64,000 nt of DNA from Irpex lacteus. Taxonomy: Eukaryota; Basidiomycota; Agaricomycetes; Polyporales; Irpicaceae. The stretch is from contig MQVO02000008.1 of NCBI GenBank assembly GCA_001986395.2, forward strand, positions 1,364,001 through 1,428,000, written 5' to 3'. Made by a program: the position numbers and the translations under genes. This document shows, piece after piece, positions 32,509-45,234 of the stretch (position 1 is the stretch's first letter; the number at the start of each line of letters is the position of its first letter). The notes beneath the pieces are model-generated. The model was not told the DNA's origin, did no database searches, and worked only from the letters and a program-made list of their open reading frames with translations.

Positions 32509-33400
32509 CATTGGCCATATTTCTATTCGCGCCCGCAGTCTGGTTCACTGCCTCGCGCACATATATCATATTTACTGTCGATACCCAGCATCCCCACACC
32601 CGCCACACTCACGCGCCCATATCCGTCGGTCCTTACTAAACCAACACTCCTTGTCTCGGCCTATGTTACTATTGCCACTCATGGTGGGTCTTATCTAGGA
32701 TACTTTAAGTCATTCGCTGTCAATCATGTGCATTTTCTATCCTATGGCGGTATCTATCTCACTGCTTATCCGTCACCACTGGCAGGGAAAGGACTCAGAT
32801 CTACCGATCGTAATTGTAAGGTTTACAGTGTGTTCCCGGTGTTCGGCTGACATTACGGGTATAAGCAGTCTTAACGTGTACCCTAGTGACAACAAATGTC
32901 CGCTTGCACCTACAACACGAGGCCCGTTCCGTCGCACCCTGCTGGGCATTGTAGAGCCTTACGGTGCCGGCCGAGTTCTAGTGGCGTGCTACTGCTGAGC
33001 TTCATGTCAAGGGATCAATAGACGGACTGAGCACGAGAGTTCTGGGCTATATATCTAATTGGATAAAGTGTCGCCTAATCGGCTTCTCGTCCTTGTTCCG
33101 GTCATGAAGCTATCAAATGAAACAAAGCCAGCTTACTCCTTGCCTGACTTCGCGTGTAGGTGATGTGTTCAGTTCGGCGGTGCTTACGGAGATTAAGTGC
33201 ATCCTAAGCAACTCCATCTGTACGTGCATCTGACTTGAAGTTGTTCTCGGAGACCATTAAAGTAAACACGACTCACGTTCCATATTGTGACCCCAAAGTT
33301 GAAGTCTTCTGTTTTATCGACACCTTTCATTGTACGAAAACCAAACGACTTATGAATAATGTCAAGTTAACCGTGGACTGAGAAGTAACTAGACAAAATA
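32509..33400. other. Intergenic, no gene seen
   Basis: Only short frames are seen. The right end abuts the beta-glucosidase fragment. Confidence 0.45.
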
Positions 33401-34480
33401 CTAGTTGTTTATACTTCCAGTCAGCCTAATGTCCCTACTGGACGCTCCTACCAAAACACCAGTATTGCCACTTGGTATCTCCCATCGTTGTGTAAGTACG
33501 TTCCATGTCGATAAATCGTAACGCGAAATTTGAAATTCGACCTTGCGAGATTGCCCTGGCTGCAGGAAAATCGAATCAAAGCCCTTTAAGAGCTTTGGAG
33601 GAGAATTCGCAGACGCTGGAGGGGACAGATACAGCTGAGGAATCTGTGGATAGCTCTCTTGAGCATAATCGTCGCAATGTCTGCAAATATATACCATACC
33701 TCGTGCCCTGCCACAGTCCCATTGTTCTGCAGCGTGAAGCCGACCGTGACCACCATCTCGTGCAGCGAGTCGTCTAGCGATGCACCATATCCCGATCGAG
33801 GATTTCCTCCTGCCGCCGAACCTGTAACTGACAACCCCGAATACGTGAAAGTTGTGTATGAAAGACCGAAACCAAACTCAAAGCGCGGTTCAATATTGGC
33901 CTATGGTGTGTAGTCAGCAGAAGCAGAGTGTGTTTGTATCGTCCGTAGCATTCACTGACCTGATCAAAGTGTCTATAGTCAATGAATAAACCTTCGGAGT
34001 ATGGAATGTGGATGATGTCAAGATGTAAGGAATAGTCAACTCTCGCTGAATAATCCTTCTCTGATTTGGCAACTGTGTAGGGCAACCTTCCGCTGCACCA
34101 TACTGTGTCAACGTAATGCGCATCATGGTCAGAGTAATACTGACCTAGGGTTGTAGGCACCATACAGGACATCTACAAGAGAGTTGCCTAATTCAATACG
34201 TAGTCAGCCTCATACAGTCATGGACGACAGAGGAAACGAAGGCTCACCAGCTTCCTGACCCGGAAGACCGCTCCATACCTATTAATAGTCAGCTTAAACA
34301 AAGGGCATCGGACTGTCAAGTAATAAGATAGATCATACCAGTGCAGTGATGTTTGGGTTGTCAATCCATGCATCCACAATGATGGGGCCGACAGTATTCA
34401 CGACGACAATAGTGTTGTTGTTGACCTGAGCTACGGCTTGCACTAGCTTATCCTGCGTGCATACCATATCAAATCAGCAC
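33401..34480 (-). pseudogene. GH3 beta-glucosidase, 3' fragment only
   Basis: Reading on the minus strand from about 34458, exons give KLVQAVAQVNNNTIVVVNTV and ALVWSGLPGQEAG, then PTTLGQYYSDHDAHYVDTVW, YSEGLFIDYRHFDQ, EPRFEFGFGLSYTTF, VGFTLQNNGTVAGHE and IPQLYLSPPASANSPPKLLK, ending RDIRLTGSINN. These are the C-terminal alpha/beta sandwich and fibronectin-III-like domain of GH3 beta-glucosidases. The N-terminal TIM barrel with the Asp nucleophile (SDW motif) is missing. Coding similarity stops at about 34480-34510, right where the copia 3' LTR region begins. Several splice junctions still look intact, so the truncation may be recent. It could not be catalytic as it stands. Confidence 0.82.
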
Positions 34481-34559
34481 AAGCACTAATGAAGTTCGCT
34501 ACGGGAACTTCTGCGTGCGCAGCGCGAAGCGCGGGCTAATGGACCAATCGGAGAGCACG

Positions 34560-34964
34560 CGTGAGACAACCTAAGACACGTCAAGTGTCAATACCTCAGA
34601 GTGGTTGTGGAACGCTCTAGTATTTACCTAAGACACGTCAAGTGTCAATCTACAATGATTGGTAAGTACATGCGTGAAAGGAAGAGAGTCCGTAAGAGAC
34701 TTACACCTCAGAGTGGTTGTAGAACGCTCTGAGGTGCTCGTCCGTAAACTATGCTCGTTATATAGAGAGTCAGGAGGCTGTCCATGTAGGAGACATGTAT
34801 CTAAGTTACAGACTCAAACATGTATGATAAGACAAGGCGGTGAGCGAGAGAGAAACGAACAAATAAAGAAAATAGAGATCAGAGACGCGGAAGTATATCT
34901 GTTATCTTTGCCCGATAAGGCAGTTGTCCGAAACAGTGGGTGCGAGACGCCGCATACTTCAACA
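34560..34964 (-). repeat. Ty1/copia 3' LTR region (inner end certain, outer end uncertain)
   Basis: Directly after the polyprotein stop on the minus strand comes a polypurine tract (GAGGGGGAG) and then TGTTGAAG at 34964-34957, the expected LTR start. The LTR holds a TATA-like CTATATAACG. Toward its outer end a 24-base direct repeat (CCTAAGACACGTCAAGTGTC plus AAT) appears at about 34570 and about 34627, and CTCAGAGTGGTTG followed by GAACGCTCT occurs twice, so the outer end is rearranged or nested. No matching 5' LTR is found right of 37932. Confidence 0.65.
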
Positions 34965-34971
34965 CTCCCCC

Positions 34972-37932
34972 TCAAGCCTGCGCGAGTCCCATGGACGATG
35001 CGAAGTGCTTGGCTTTCATAGAGGGCAATGCCTTGGTAAGGATATCAGCCGTCATGTCCTCGGTAGCCTGAGGGCAGTAGACGAGCTTGATTTTTCGAGC
35101 TTCGACGGCGTAGCGCACGAAATGGAATCGGATGTCGATGTGTTTTGTGCGAGCGTGGAATTTGTCGTCGTGAGCGAGAGCGAGGGAACCTTGATTGTCG
35201 CCGTAGAGAGTGACGGGCTCCTCGGATGTGCGATAGACCTCAGTAAGGAGATTTCGAAGCCAGATGGCTTCCTTGGTGGCGTGCGTGAGTGCGACGTATT
35301 CGGCCTCGACCGTGGAGAGCGAAACGATCTCTTGACGTTTCGAGGACCAAGATACAGCGCCGCCGATCAGGAACACATATCCTGAGATCGCGTGCCTATC
35401 TTCGTTCGACATTCCGTCAGCATCTGAATATCCCAGTAAGTTCGCGTCGTCAGAACCGCCAAGAGTGAGACGAAGTGAGCGAGTTTTCTTGAGGTATGCG
35501 TAAACTCGTTTGAGAGCGGTCCAGTGAGTTGGTCCGGGATTTTCACCAAACTTGGCAAGTTGTGCGACAGCGTAAGTGATGTCGGGACGAGTGGCCACTG
35601 AGATGTACATCAGTGCGCCAAGTGCTTCTCGATAGGGCTTGTCCCGCATGGATGCGATTTCGGCGGGAGTGGATGGACATTGGTCCTTGGAGAGCGTGAC
35701 GTTGGGATCGACAGGGAGAGCTAACGGTTTGATATCTGTAAAACCGTAGCGTTCGAGAATCTGATCAATGTAGGTAGGCTGAGATAGGGAGATGGTATGC
35801 AGGTCCCAGTCTCGAATGAGCTCGATGCCGAGCATGTATTTGATTCGGCCGGAGTCCACAATCTCGAAGCGAGCAGAGATCTTCTGTTTGAGTAGGGCCA
35901 TGCGACGATCATCAGGTGCCGTCAGGGACATGTCGTCGACGTGAACGAATATGACGATAACTTCCCCATTGGGAAGGTGGCAATAATAAACCGCATGATC
36001 GTGTTCAGATCGGCGAAAGCCAATCTTCTCCATATGTTCGCGCAGAGTTTTCGCCCATCGACGACCAGCCTGCTTAAGTCCGTAAAGGCAGGCACGCAGT
36101 CTAAGTACCTGTCCTGGCTTGATACCGTTGAGTTCGACGCCCCGAGGAGGTTTCATGTAAATAACCTCGCTGTCCTCCAAACGACCATAGAGATATGCTG
36201 ATTTGACGTCTATCTGGTGAATTTCGTAGTTCTCCTTTGCAGCTAGCGCTAGAATAGATCGAATGGAAGCCATCTTTGCCACAGGGGCAAAGGTGTCGTC
36301 GGCCTGGTAATCAACGCCGTCGACCTGAGTATCTCCGCGTGCAACTAGTCGAGATCTCTGCGCGATCTCATTGCCGTGCTCATCCCGCTTGGTGCGGAAG
36401 ACCCACTTGCAGTTGATAACGTTCGCGCCTGCGGGTGGATCAACATAGTCCCATGAGTGCCTAGCCTCGAGTCGAGATATCTCGTCATCCATAGAAGCTT
36501 TGATAGCAGGCCAATTTGGTCGCTTCATCGCTTCAGCTAAGGTACGAGGATCAGCTGCAGCAACGTCTGACATTGCATGCACGAGGTTTGCTGCGATAAC
36601 CTCGTCTGATTCATCAAGTTCGTCGCCCGTAATAGCCTTGCCTTCTAAGATTGCGCGTATTTTCGCGGAAGGCTTCCGAACGCGTTTGCCAGACGCACTT
36701 TCGATAGGCTCGGGGATAATGACGTCTGATGGAATTTCGACGGATTCGAGGTCTGGAGTTGATTCGATGGGGATAGTGTGAGTGCCGGGGACTAAAGCAG
36801 GAACCTGCTCGTTGACGCGATCTAGATCCAAATCTAATTCCTCCCCCTCAACGATGGAGGGTTCACGCGTCGAGAAGACAATATTGCGCTCAATTGTGGC
36901 GCGACGAGTAGTAGACCAGTATACCCAATAGCCATTAGAAGTATCGTCGGGCCCAAGCCAACGTCCTTCTTCAGCACGGGCATCCAGCTTTGGAGTCTTC
37001 GTTTGACGACGGACATAGCAGATAGCGCCAAATGGGCGCAGATCGCTAATATTCGGTAACTCGTTAAAACGCGCGTGATACGGAGTTTCGAAATTGATGC
37101 GACGTCGAGCGGTGTAGTTGTGAATGCGGTTCATGTAGCGTAAAGCGAATCCCCAGAGTGATTTCGGCAGGCCAGAAGCGAGGAGCATAGCTCGAACTCC
37201 ATTGAAGATAGTGCGATGAGTACGTTCAGCGAGGCCATTGTGCTCCGGAGTGTCATGAACCGTGAGACGGTGTTTGATGCCACGCCTTCCCAAATAGGCA
37301 GTCATATCGTCTGAGAGGAATTCACCTCCGCGGTCAGAGTGGAGACATTTGATGCGGACACCGAACTGAGTTTCGAGCATCATGTCGAATGCTACGAATT
37401 TCGCAAACGCCTCGTCCTTCGATCGAAGAAGAGGCTCTTCTAGCCAGGCAGTAGCTTCGTCTATCATAGTCATGGTGTACCGGGCGTGGTGAATGGTCTG
37501 GACCTCAGCGGGGCCCCAGAGATCGAGATGCACAATATCTCCGAAGTTGGACGCGATCGGAGTTTTCCTAACGCTCGCGATGGGCGCGCGCACAGCCTTT
37601 GCCTTGAGGCAGGCTTCGCACTCGGTTTCATCCATCTGAGACGGGTCAACGTTTACTCCTGCAAGTGCGCCGTCCTTCAGCATACGCTTCAGGTAGGTGT
37701 ACGACGTGTGGCCTAATCTCTTGTGAAGTTCGAACAGAGAGATTTGGGGAGTTGATGCAGAGAGCGCCTGCTCTCCGTGACCATGTGTAACACGGTATAG
37801 CCCATCAATCTTCGGAATTGTGGCAATAAGCGCACCACGTGGCCCACGTCTGATCTGACAGGTGCCGTTACTGATGGAGATGTGAAGACCGGCGTCGTCA
37901 AGGCGGCCTAGCAAGATTAGGGTGGCAGACAT
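34972..37932 (-). mobile_element. Ty1/copia retrotransposon polyprotein, 5'-truncated
   Basis: A single open frame of 986 codons runs without internal stops. Domains in order are: GAG-pre-integrase/HHCC zinc finger (ELHKRLGHTS...CEACLKAKA); integrase core with D (DLWGPAEV), D (HSDRGGEF) and E (NGLAERTHRT); reverse transcriptase (INCKWVFRTKRDEHGN, QIDVKSAYLYG, YGLKQAGRRW, and VHVDDMSL in place of the usual YVDDM); and RNase H (SWSSKRQEIVSLSTVEAEYV, LYGDNQGSLAL, RTKHIDIRFHFVR). Integrase before RT defines copia. The capsid (gag) and protease are missing, and a stop codon (TAA) lies just upstream of the first frame codons. The intact frame with a lost 5' end suggests recent insertion followed by deletion. 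It separates a truncated GH3 gene from a truncated P450 gene. Confidence 0.93.
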
Positions 37933-38059
37933 GCTGGGAGCGTGAAGAACGTCCTTAAGGAGATATTACGATTCCTGAGTGTAACGAAGTAGAATCGTCT
38001 CAATTCGATGTGCTGCATTTACGGCGCTTGTAAGTGACGGATTTCGTTGCCAAACCGTG

Positions 38060-39300
38060 GGAGTTCTGCTTGTTATCCTTGTTACTACAGTAATACTTGT
38101 GTAACAACAACTGTATTTTGTGAATTGTGAAGTCAAATCTTGCTCATTTCACAAGTTTAGTACACCAAATTGTAGCTATCGAGAAGACCTTTCAGATGAT
38201 AATATAATCCTGAACTAATATGGTCTGTAAGAAAAGATATGGGCTGGATGGCTTTGGATGAGGACTTGAGATTCAAACTCAGCCCAACTCCGACCAAAGC
38301 GCCCAAGTGCGCAAGCAACTTGCACCAGCTGCTTCAGAAGGTTGCGGGTTCAATTCCCCCTTGGGTCACATTTTATAACTTGCTCATTTCTGACCATGTG
38401 ACATTCAAAAAATGCCACAAATTGCGTAAGATAATCACTGAACGTGTTTGTATATTTCTACGACTCAAAATTACATTCATACATGTTGATCTACAGCATA
38501 CCATTAGTGGACAACCAAATCATATCCAATCTCAATGTCACTGGTTCTATATCCTATGTTCAGTAGTAATAAAATGATTAATGTATTTACAGATTATATT
38601 ATCATTTTATCATGTTTTTTGTACTATGTTGTGATAGAGTTTTAGCAAGATAAAAAAGTGGCACCGAGGGGATTGGAACTTGCAGCCTTCTGAGCTGAGG
38701 AGGTACATAATCAAGTTTAGCTAAAAAGAGCCAAAACTGCGGAAGCAAAATATTTGACCTCCATTATTGGCTAATATCATACTAGTAAGCAGATCACAAC
38801 CCAAAAATGGTAGGTACATGGGCTCCTATTTTATTAAAAGCCTGAAAAGTGGCCACATCAATGTTTCCAGCCCATCAAATGGCTAACAGACACCTGCTTC
38901 CGCTTCAGATTGCCTAAAAGGGTAATGATGTGAGCTCACCGCCTTTCTGGGCGCTTGGGCGCTTATTTTGTCGTTTGACTCCTTTGGAATGATGTCACAT
39001 GACACAAACATATGCTGCTGTCATAAAGAAAAAATATGTTTTCTGGACTGGATTTTGCCCAGGATTCTGAATCTAATCTCAGAATTTCGATAGCTGCACT
39101 GGTTCAGAAGATATTTGAGCAATATTGAATATATTTCGCATTTTTGAATTTTCCCATGGTTTAATCCACTTGATATAAGGGTAGCAGTAGTGATACGGGT
39201 TAAGAACTTTAGCATCATAATTCTAGCATATATGGCCTGTCTCTATGTCAGTGATTATATGCTGATTTTTGCGCATTTTTCTGACTCAAAATGAGCTTGC
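38060..39300. repeat. AT-rich island with inverted SINE-like (tRNA-derived) units
   Basis: Base composition shifts to AT-rich. At 38327-38384 a segment containing GGGTTCAATTCCC resembles a tRNA B box. The stretch 38644-38696, read on the other strand, is clearly related (AGAAGGCTGCAAGTTCCAAT against AGAAGGTTGCGGGTTCAATT), including the flanking TTTTATAACTTGCT and TTTTTATCTTGCT. A second inverted pair is GCGCCCAAGTGCGC near 38300 against GGGCGCTTGGGCGCTT near 38950. The tRNA-like units could not fold as complete tRNAs. Nested short interspersed elements or a larger foldback element are the likely readings. Confidence 0.55.
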
Positions 39301-39302
39301 AG

Positions 39303-41337
39303 CAAAATTATGATGAAATTGTGATTCTGAACACATTAGAATGCATCAATGATCTCCTGGTGAAGCAAGGTCACTTATACGCACATCGCCCTGTGTTTAC
39401 CCTTGCAATGGAGCTCATGGGCTTGAATCGGGTGCGTAGCTATCAAAATAGCCTCGTACAGATGTGCCTTCATGCTTATTATCACACTTCGGGTTGAAAT
39501 CTAGTCCATGGCAATGATGTCGAATACAAAAATATGGCAAATGCATCGCAAATTGGCACATACCGCGTTCAGTCAGGAGTCAGTCAAGAAATACCACACA
39601 GCGCAAGAGGATATCGCCATCCTCCTAAACGTTGCGTTGATCGACTCCCCTGAGCATTTTATTGATCATGTAAGACTGTAAGTGCCGTGTTGCCGCTATT
39701 GTATCCAATGCTATATCTGACTTCCAAATGTCAGAGCGACAGGCAGGATTGTCATGTCTGTGACGTACGGTATCTCACCAAAGGTCGCTGAAGAGGACGT
39801 ACGTTATTTCATGACGAAATTAGAGCAACAGGGGAGCTGACATGCCTTGGTGGGTAGTATATCGCACATGCAGAAGACACCATGATGATGATAAGCGATG
39901 TTGCTGCTCCCGGAGCATCCATTGTCGATATTATTCCTAGCTGTAAGTTGTACTCTCGGGTATCTTCGATCACTCACAAGGGATTCGTTGAACGTAGTGA
40001 GATATCTTCCTGAAAGTACGCCTTTCTTTGACTTCCACACACGAGCGAAGAAAGGACGGGCAATGATGGAGAAGATGGTCTTTACGCCATACGAACAGGT
40101 CAAGGCTGAACTGGTAAAGAAGTTGTCATTTCCATCGAATATATACTTACCCTTCATCTCTGCGTCATGCAGGCTTCTGAGAAGAATCCACCTCCCAGTT
40201 TCGTGAGCGACCTGCTGAGCTGGCCAGAAAATGCGTATGAGGACCGTCGAATGTTTGAGGATGCTGTGATCTGGACTGCTGGTTCAATGTACGGAGGTAT
40301 GTGAGCGTCATCTTAGACGAAGACTATTTTAACACGAGTGATTTGCCTAGCCGGTGGAGAGACCGTAAGCAAGGAATTATAGGCTTGCGATACATCCCTC
40401 ACGAGCATTGGTTAAACAGACTTATGCTACTGTGTTGAACACGATTCTGGCTATGGCGTTTAACCCTGAAGTTCAGAGAAAGGCGCAAGAGGAGCTCGAT
40501 AGAGTCATCGGCGACAGATTACCCGTCATTGAGGACCGCGACACCACACCATATTTGAACGCTCTCATCAAAGAAGTACTGCGCTGGCATCCGTCCTTAC
40601 CAATGAGTGAGTAGGGAACATCTCAACATACTTTGCATAATCCTCACCATCCAAACTAGGTATTGCCCATCGCTCGGAGCGGGATGTCGTGTATAAAGGT
40701 AGTAGATATTACTATTTTTTGATTGGTCAGATCTGTTCTAACAGGGAATCAGGCTACCTCATCCCGAAGGACGCGATCGTTATTCCCAATGTATGGTCAG
40801 TAAATCTTTCGTATAGCATTTTACTCTCAGGCTAAGCTCAAGACCCATCTCAGGGCCGTTGCACGAGAACCTGACGCGGAATTTCCTCCTGAAAAGTTCA
40901 TTCCCGAACGATTCTTAGAACGAACACCCGGAGTTGACACTCCGGACCCGAATCAATACGTGTTTGGATTTGGTCGTCGGTACGTGGATCAGATGTGTGA
41001 TATACTACTATTGGTCGCTGAATGTTTATTCAACCCCGCGAAGGTTATGCCCAGGTCGATATTTGGCTGAAAATTCAATGTATATCATGATCGCATACCT
41101 CATTCATTGTTTCAACATCACACCACCACACGACGCTTCTGGAAAGGAATTGCCCATCGACCCAACGTGGAAGACGGGCCTTACAAGGTGAGTAACAGCT
41201 ACAATGCAAACTACTACAAGATAGTCATCAACTCGGCGTGTAGCTTCCCGAACCCATTCAAATGCGACATCAAGCCTCGGTCGGAGGATAAGATAGCGCT
41301 ATGCAGGCAAAGAGCAGCCTCGGTTTCTGATCTCTGA
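39303..41337 (+). pseudogene. Cytochrome P450 lacking its 5' end
   Basis: The first recognisable exon (39303-about 39430) reads EIVILNTLECINDLLVKQGH and YAHRPVFTLAMELMGLNR, corresponding to about residue 70-110 of a microsomal P450. Then follow KIWQMHRKLAHTAFSQE; the I-helix TAGSMYGAGGET; the ExxR helix in [22 protein letters not shown]; and the heme loop FGFGRRLCPGRYLAENS (Cys ligand). The gene ends at 41337. About ten introns are present. The membrane anchor, proline hinge and first about 70 residues are absent; the sequence upstream is the AT-rich repeat island. The catalytic core is otherwise open. The gene resembles OrdA-type fungal P450s, family number not assigned. It is probably non-functional unless a distant first exon exists. 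Confidence 0.78.
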
Positions 41338-41788
41338 AGTATATCTTTGCATCCTTCTCGATAACATCACGCTATTTCGTTTCACCCTAGGGAAGCTTGT
41401 GGCATACATTACTTAGTATCGAGTATGGTCTATGAATACTTAAGTTTGTGTCACTGCTGACAGTGCTGAGTACTGAGTACTGAGTGTGGGCGAGCGCTCA
41501 ACCGGTCGTTATTTACCTTTGTTTGTACTTTCCCCTCCAAGTTAGTAGGCATGATCACGACCTCGAAATTCATGAGCATTGAAGGACTGAAATGGCAAGC
41601 GGCCATGTCTTGAGAGCGAGATGCTCCGTATGAGGCGAGAGCGTCGACGCTAATCACATATTTTTTCTTCTCGTTTCAACCCATTACTTACTTAGCAACT
41701 TCCCAGGATAAGTACCGAAAGGCACCTTCGAAACGAGGAGATAAGCGAGATACAAATGCAAAATCCACCATAATCAACATATAACAGA
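41338..41788. other. Intergenic between convergent P450 genes
   Basis: There is a small CTGAGTACTGAGTACTGAGT repeat at about 41468. No gene is seen. Confidence 0.45.
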
Positions 41789-44164
41789 TCAACGCTCAGT
41801 GAGTAGCTCAACTCCAAGAGGAAGCCGAGGGTCATGATCGATCTTCCCAACTGTGGGGAAGGTGACCAAAGAAGAGTTCCAATATATGTCTTCTTTCGTA
41901 AGAGAGAACTTCAATCGGTTCAGAAGCACGGTCAGAATGACCTCTATACAATTGTTAGATTATTCCTAGCATTCAACGAATGCACTTACTCATCTCGATT
42001 TCTGCGAACTTGAAGCCGCTAGTCGACGTCTAATGTTAGCATGTAATGTCTAACGTCTGGTCGTATCCAGACGCACATGCAAGACTTTGATCCTCCTAGG
42101 AAGGTCATACTATCAATTGCGGCGTTAGTTGATTCCAACCTCGTGAACGCCTCATAGCAAGATAGCTCACAGATGAGAATAGACTCCCGGCATGTGTGCG
42201 TTGATCACGGTATCGGGCAAAGGCGTTAACCAGCGTTCAGGTTTCCATTCATCCGCATCGTCACCCCAGACAGCCTTGTGTCGGTTAGCTCCTGCAAGGT
42301 CAAAAAAGATTACGGTCTCTTTGGGTACCAATATTTCTCGCTGTTCTTTTCCGTTGATGTCGCGTATCGGGAAGCTTAGGGGAAGTACAACATCCTGTTG
42401 CGCTCTGACTCCAGTTAACGCGCTATCGGAACATCATCAGAGTGGTAAGTCGTATCAGCACTTACTGTCTAAATGCCGTTGGTGTCGGAGGGTACCTTTA
42501 GTAAAAGTTCAGCTCCCAGTCCGCACTCAAATCCATGACACTCACATCCGTAGAGTCTCCTTACATACTGCGTCCAAGTACGGCAGCTGGATCAGCTTGT
42601 CATAAGGGATATCGTGTTCGTCGCGTGCATCTTTTACTTCGGCTCGCAGCTTCTCCTGGACTTGAGGATGCTGAGCGAGTAAATGAAGCAATCGGCTCAG
42701 CATGCCAGATGTAGTATCTGTTGCAGCGAACAAAATCGTACTGCACAGTAGGTGATGTTTCAATCAAGAATTCCAACAGTGAGTAAGAGAGCTCGCTTAC
42801 GACATCTGAGCGATCAACTCGTCGTCTTGCAATGCATCTGCGGCCTCAGCTTCTGCATTTGCCCGGACTTATAGTACAATAGACAGTGAGTAGAGTCTTA
42901 TTGCAGGAGTAATGTGCACGTACTCAACGCAGCAAGTATGGCATCCGAATCGTCTTCCTGCTCGTTTGCTTTCGTGGTAACCGTATCCCGGAGATTCGCC
43001 ATGATAGCCGCCTTCTTCTCCTCGTAGATTTTGAGTGAATGATGTCGCATACTATCAATGGCATACTTCAGTTGTTTCACGGCACGCAGTGGCAAATAAT
43101 CCATAATGCGGCTGCGAAGTTGGGCAGAGCCCAAGGTTCCGAAGTATTGGGCAATGGGCGCAACGGCAGCCAGATTAGTGAATGCAGGTCTGTCGCCGTT
43201 CTTGTCAGATGATAGCATAATCTTGGCAGGAAAAAAAAACAGTACATACGCGAATACTTTGAGCGCGTGTGCAAATTCGTTTTCCTTGCCTCCACGAAAA
43301 ACGTCGAAGCTGTAGCCCAGTCCTCCGCGACCAATAGATTCCAGAGCGCTGCGGCTTAGCCAGTTGAGTACGTCTACTTCTTGGCACGCATCAGACTGCA
43401 CTTCGGATCGAATGGCTTCTTGAAGCTGATGTTGTGAAGTCAATCCTGCACTTTGGCTGAAGTAGTGACATGCCTACCATGTGCGCAGTCTTGTACAGTG
43501 TGCTACATATGCGGCGCATCTGTGCAACCGAGAACGCCGGGTTAAGCATCTTCCGTTGTCTTTTGTGTTGTTCACCTATACGGGGGACGATTGATATGGG
43601 GAACCATAACTAGCTGTGGAAAACACTCACCGTCTACCGAAAGTAGCCCTGGACCGTAACAAGCCATGTTATATCTAGAATGAAGGATTAGAGCAATCGA
43701 CAGCTCGAACCACATCGTCAATGACTTACGCAAGAAACCAACTTGGTTCGCCAAAGTACTGCTGATCTTTGACTAGCACGTGTTGCAGCACTTTCGGGTC
43801 GCTCGTGAAGAGTGATTGGGTCTGACAAATATGTCACAGATGGAACGCCAGACTGAAGGAGACACTCACGCCCAATATCCCATGCAATTTAGATACTGAG
43901 CCAGACGCCCGTAGTTTATCATGCAGCTCCCAGGCCTCTCTCCCAAAGAACACCGCCATATTTCCTGTACGCATCGTTCAGTGAGGGCATTGTGAGTACT
44001 CGGAGACATCGAAGGGGAGAACACTTCTTACCCAACCAGAAAGATTGCCTCTGAGGGCCTGGAACCTTATCCAGCGCAGAAGGCACGATATAATCCCGGA
44101 GCGTCTTCCAAATGACCCACAGCACCGCCGCTGCAACACATGCCGTAGTGGCCGATATCAACAT
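41789..44164 (-). CDS. Cytochrome P450, tandem copy A
   Basis: The start is taken at 44164 (MLISATTACVAAAVLWVIWK) because it aligns with copy B; an earlier in-frame ATG lies at 44230. Order: membrane helix; VPGPQRQSFWLG hinge; WELHDKLRASGSVSKLHG; GPGLLSVDG and EQHKRQRKMLNPAFS; WLSRSALESIGRGGLGYSFD; I-helix FAATDTTSG; ExxR in CKETLRM; a micro-exon giving YPPTPTAFRQ; DADEWKPERWL; heme loop FLGGSKSCIGFKFAEIEM, spread over two exons with the Cys ligand intact; stop at 41789. About 13 exons make roughly 520 residues, a normal microsomal P450. It is an ER monooxygenase with unknown substrate. It is collinear with copy B throughout, down to the intron positions. Confidence 0.85.
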
Positions 44165-44230
44165 GGCCAATGTAAACCAGATCTGAGTGAGAGTGTACTG
44201 ACGATACTGTATGCTGTGGAGGTAGTCCAC

Positions 44231-45234
44231 TTATAAGCCCCTCCCGAGCGTTACATGTTATCGGGAGAAGAGTGAGATACGGCAGACATCTAGAACATCT
44301 GATTTGCCCTTCGATTGCACAAAAACGTTAACGTTCCTAGCATCAAATCGGGTCAGTGTGAGATACGGACAAGGCGCACTGAGACCTGACATGGTACTGT
44401 ATAGGTACTGACTTGCCTGTGTCTTCATGAACTCTCTCAACTATTTGAATTTCTGTTAACGGCACATAGGGAGATAATCAGGATTCTCATTTGAGAATCA
44501 GCCAACAACAACGTACAAGGCGACTCAAATCTCGCCACATTGTCGCTCGACGAGCGCGTATATGATTCGAGTTGGACTGGAACACAGCTGTAGGCGCTAA
44601 AGATGCTGACAGCGGTGCGAAGTATGACCAATATCTGTTAGTTAAGGATGAATTATAATTAACAGCAGAAGACATGCGAGGCGTACCACACAATTGTCGC
44701 TCTCTCCAGGAGCGCACGGTCATGCAAATAGCAAGTTGTCGCGCTGTTATCGTCGAAACGTTGCACGAGTCCATCGGGTCTACGCCTTTGTTAATCCATT
44801 GTGCATACAAAATACATCCCGTCCACTGTGAGAATCAGGTTCGTGATACAAGGGATACTTGAACCAACAGATGGTGCCAGATTGAACGCAGAAGCGCTCG
44901 TTGGTGATGGGGAGCTTATGCGGCCAGCAGTGTTCGAAAAGTAGTGTATGATCAGGATCCGGTAAAGATGTTCAGATCGGCCATGGTGAGATACCAGGCC
45001 AGCATAGTGCAATTAGTCTTTGTTGAAGATGAATTAGTGAAAGTGGGTGTGAGGTGGAGGTGTGAGGTGGTCATAGCGTACCTCGTACCTCATGAAAGGT
45101 TCGGTAACAGAGATAAGTAGCTTACGAACTTCAGAGAAATACTGCTACGTACCTCTCATACGGTAGTTGTGGCGTACGAAGAACGCGTTCGAAATGTGGG
45201 GGCCAGTGAGATATACGTGTATAACCCGTCGTAA
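44231..45234. other. Region upstream of P450 copy A, with a duplicated exon-like block
   Basis: On the minus strand about 44640-44455 encodes ILVILRTAVSIFSAYSC and PVQLESYTRSSSDNVARFES, bounded by a CAG acceptor and a donor-like end. It is related to the block at about 48080-47895 upstream of copy B. This copy looks more degraded. The duplicated unit therefore extends past the P450 gene itself. Confidence 0.5.

Noticed and set aside
34924..36781. Plus-strand open frames inside the copia element
   Set aside because: They oppose the continuous 986-codon polyprotein and show no motif.
38300..38385. A functional tRNA gene
   Set aside because: Only a B-box-like segment is present; no complete acceptor, D or anticodon stems can be drawn.
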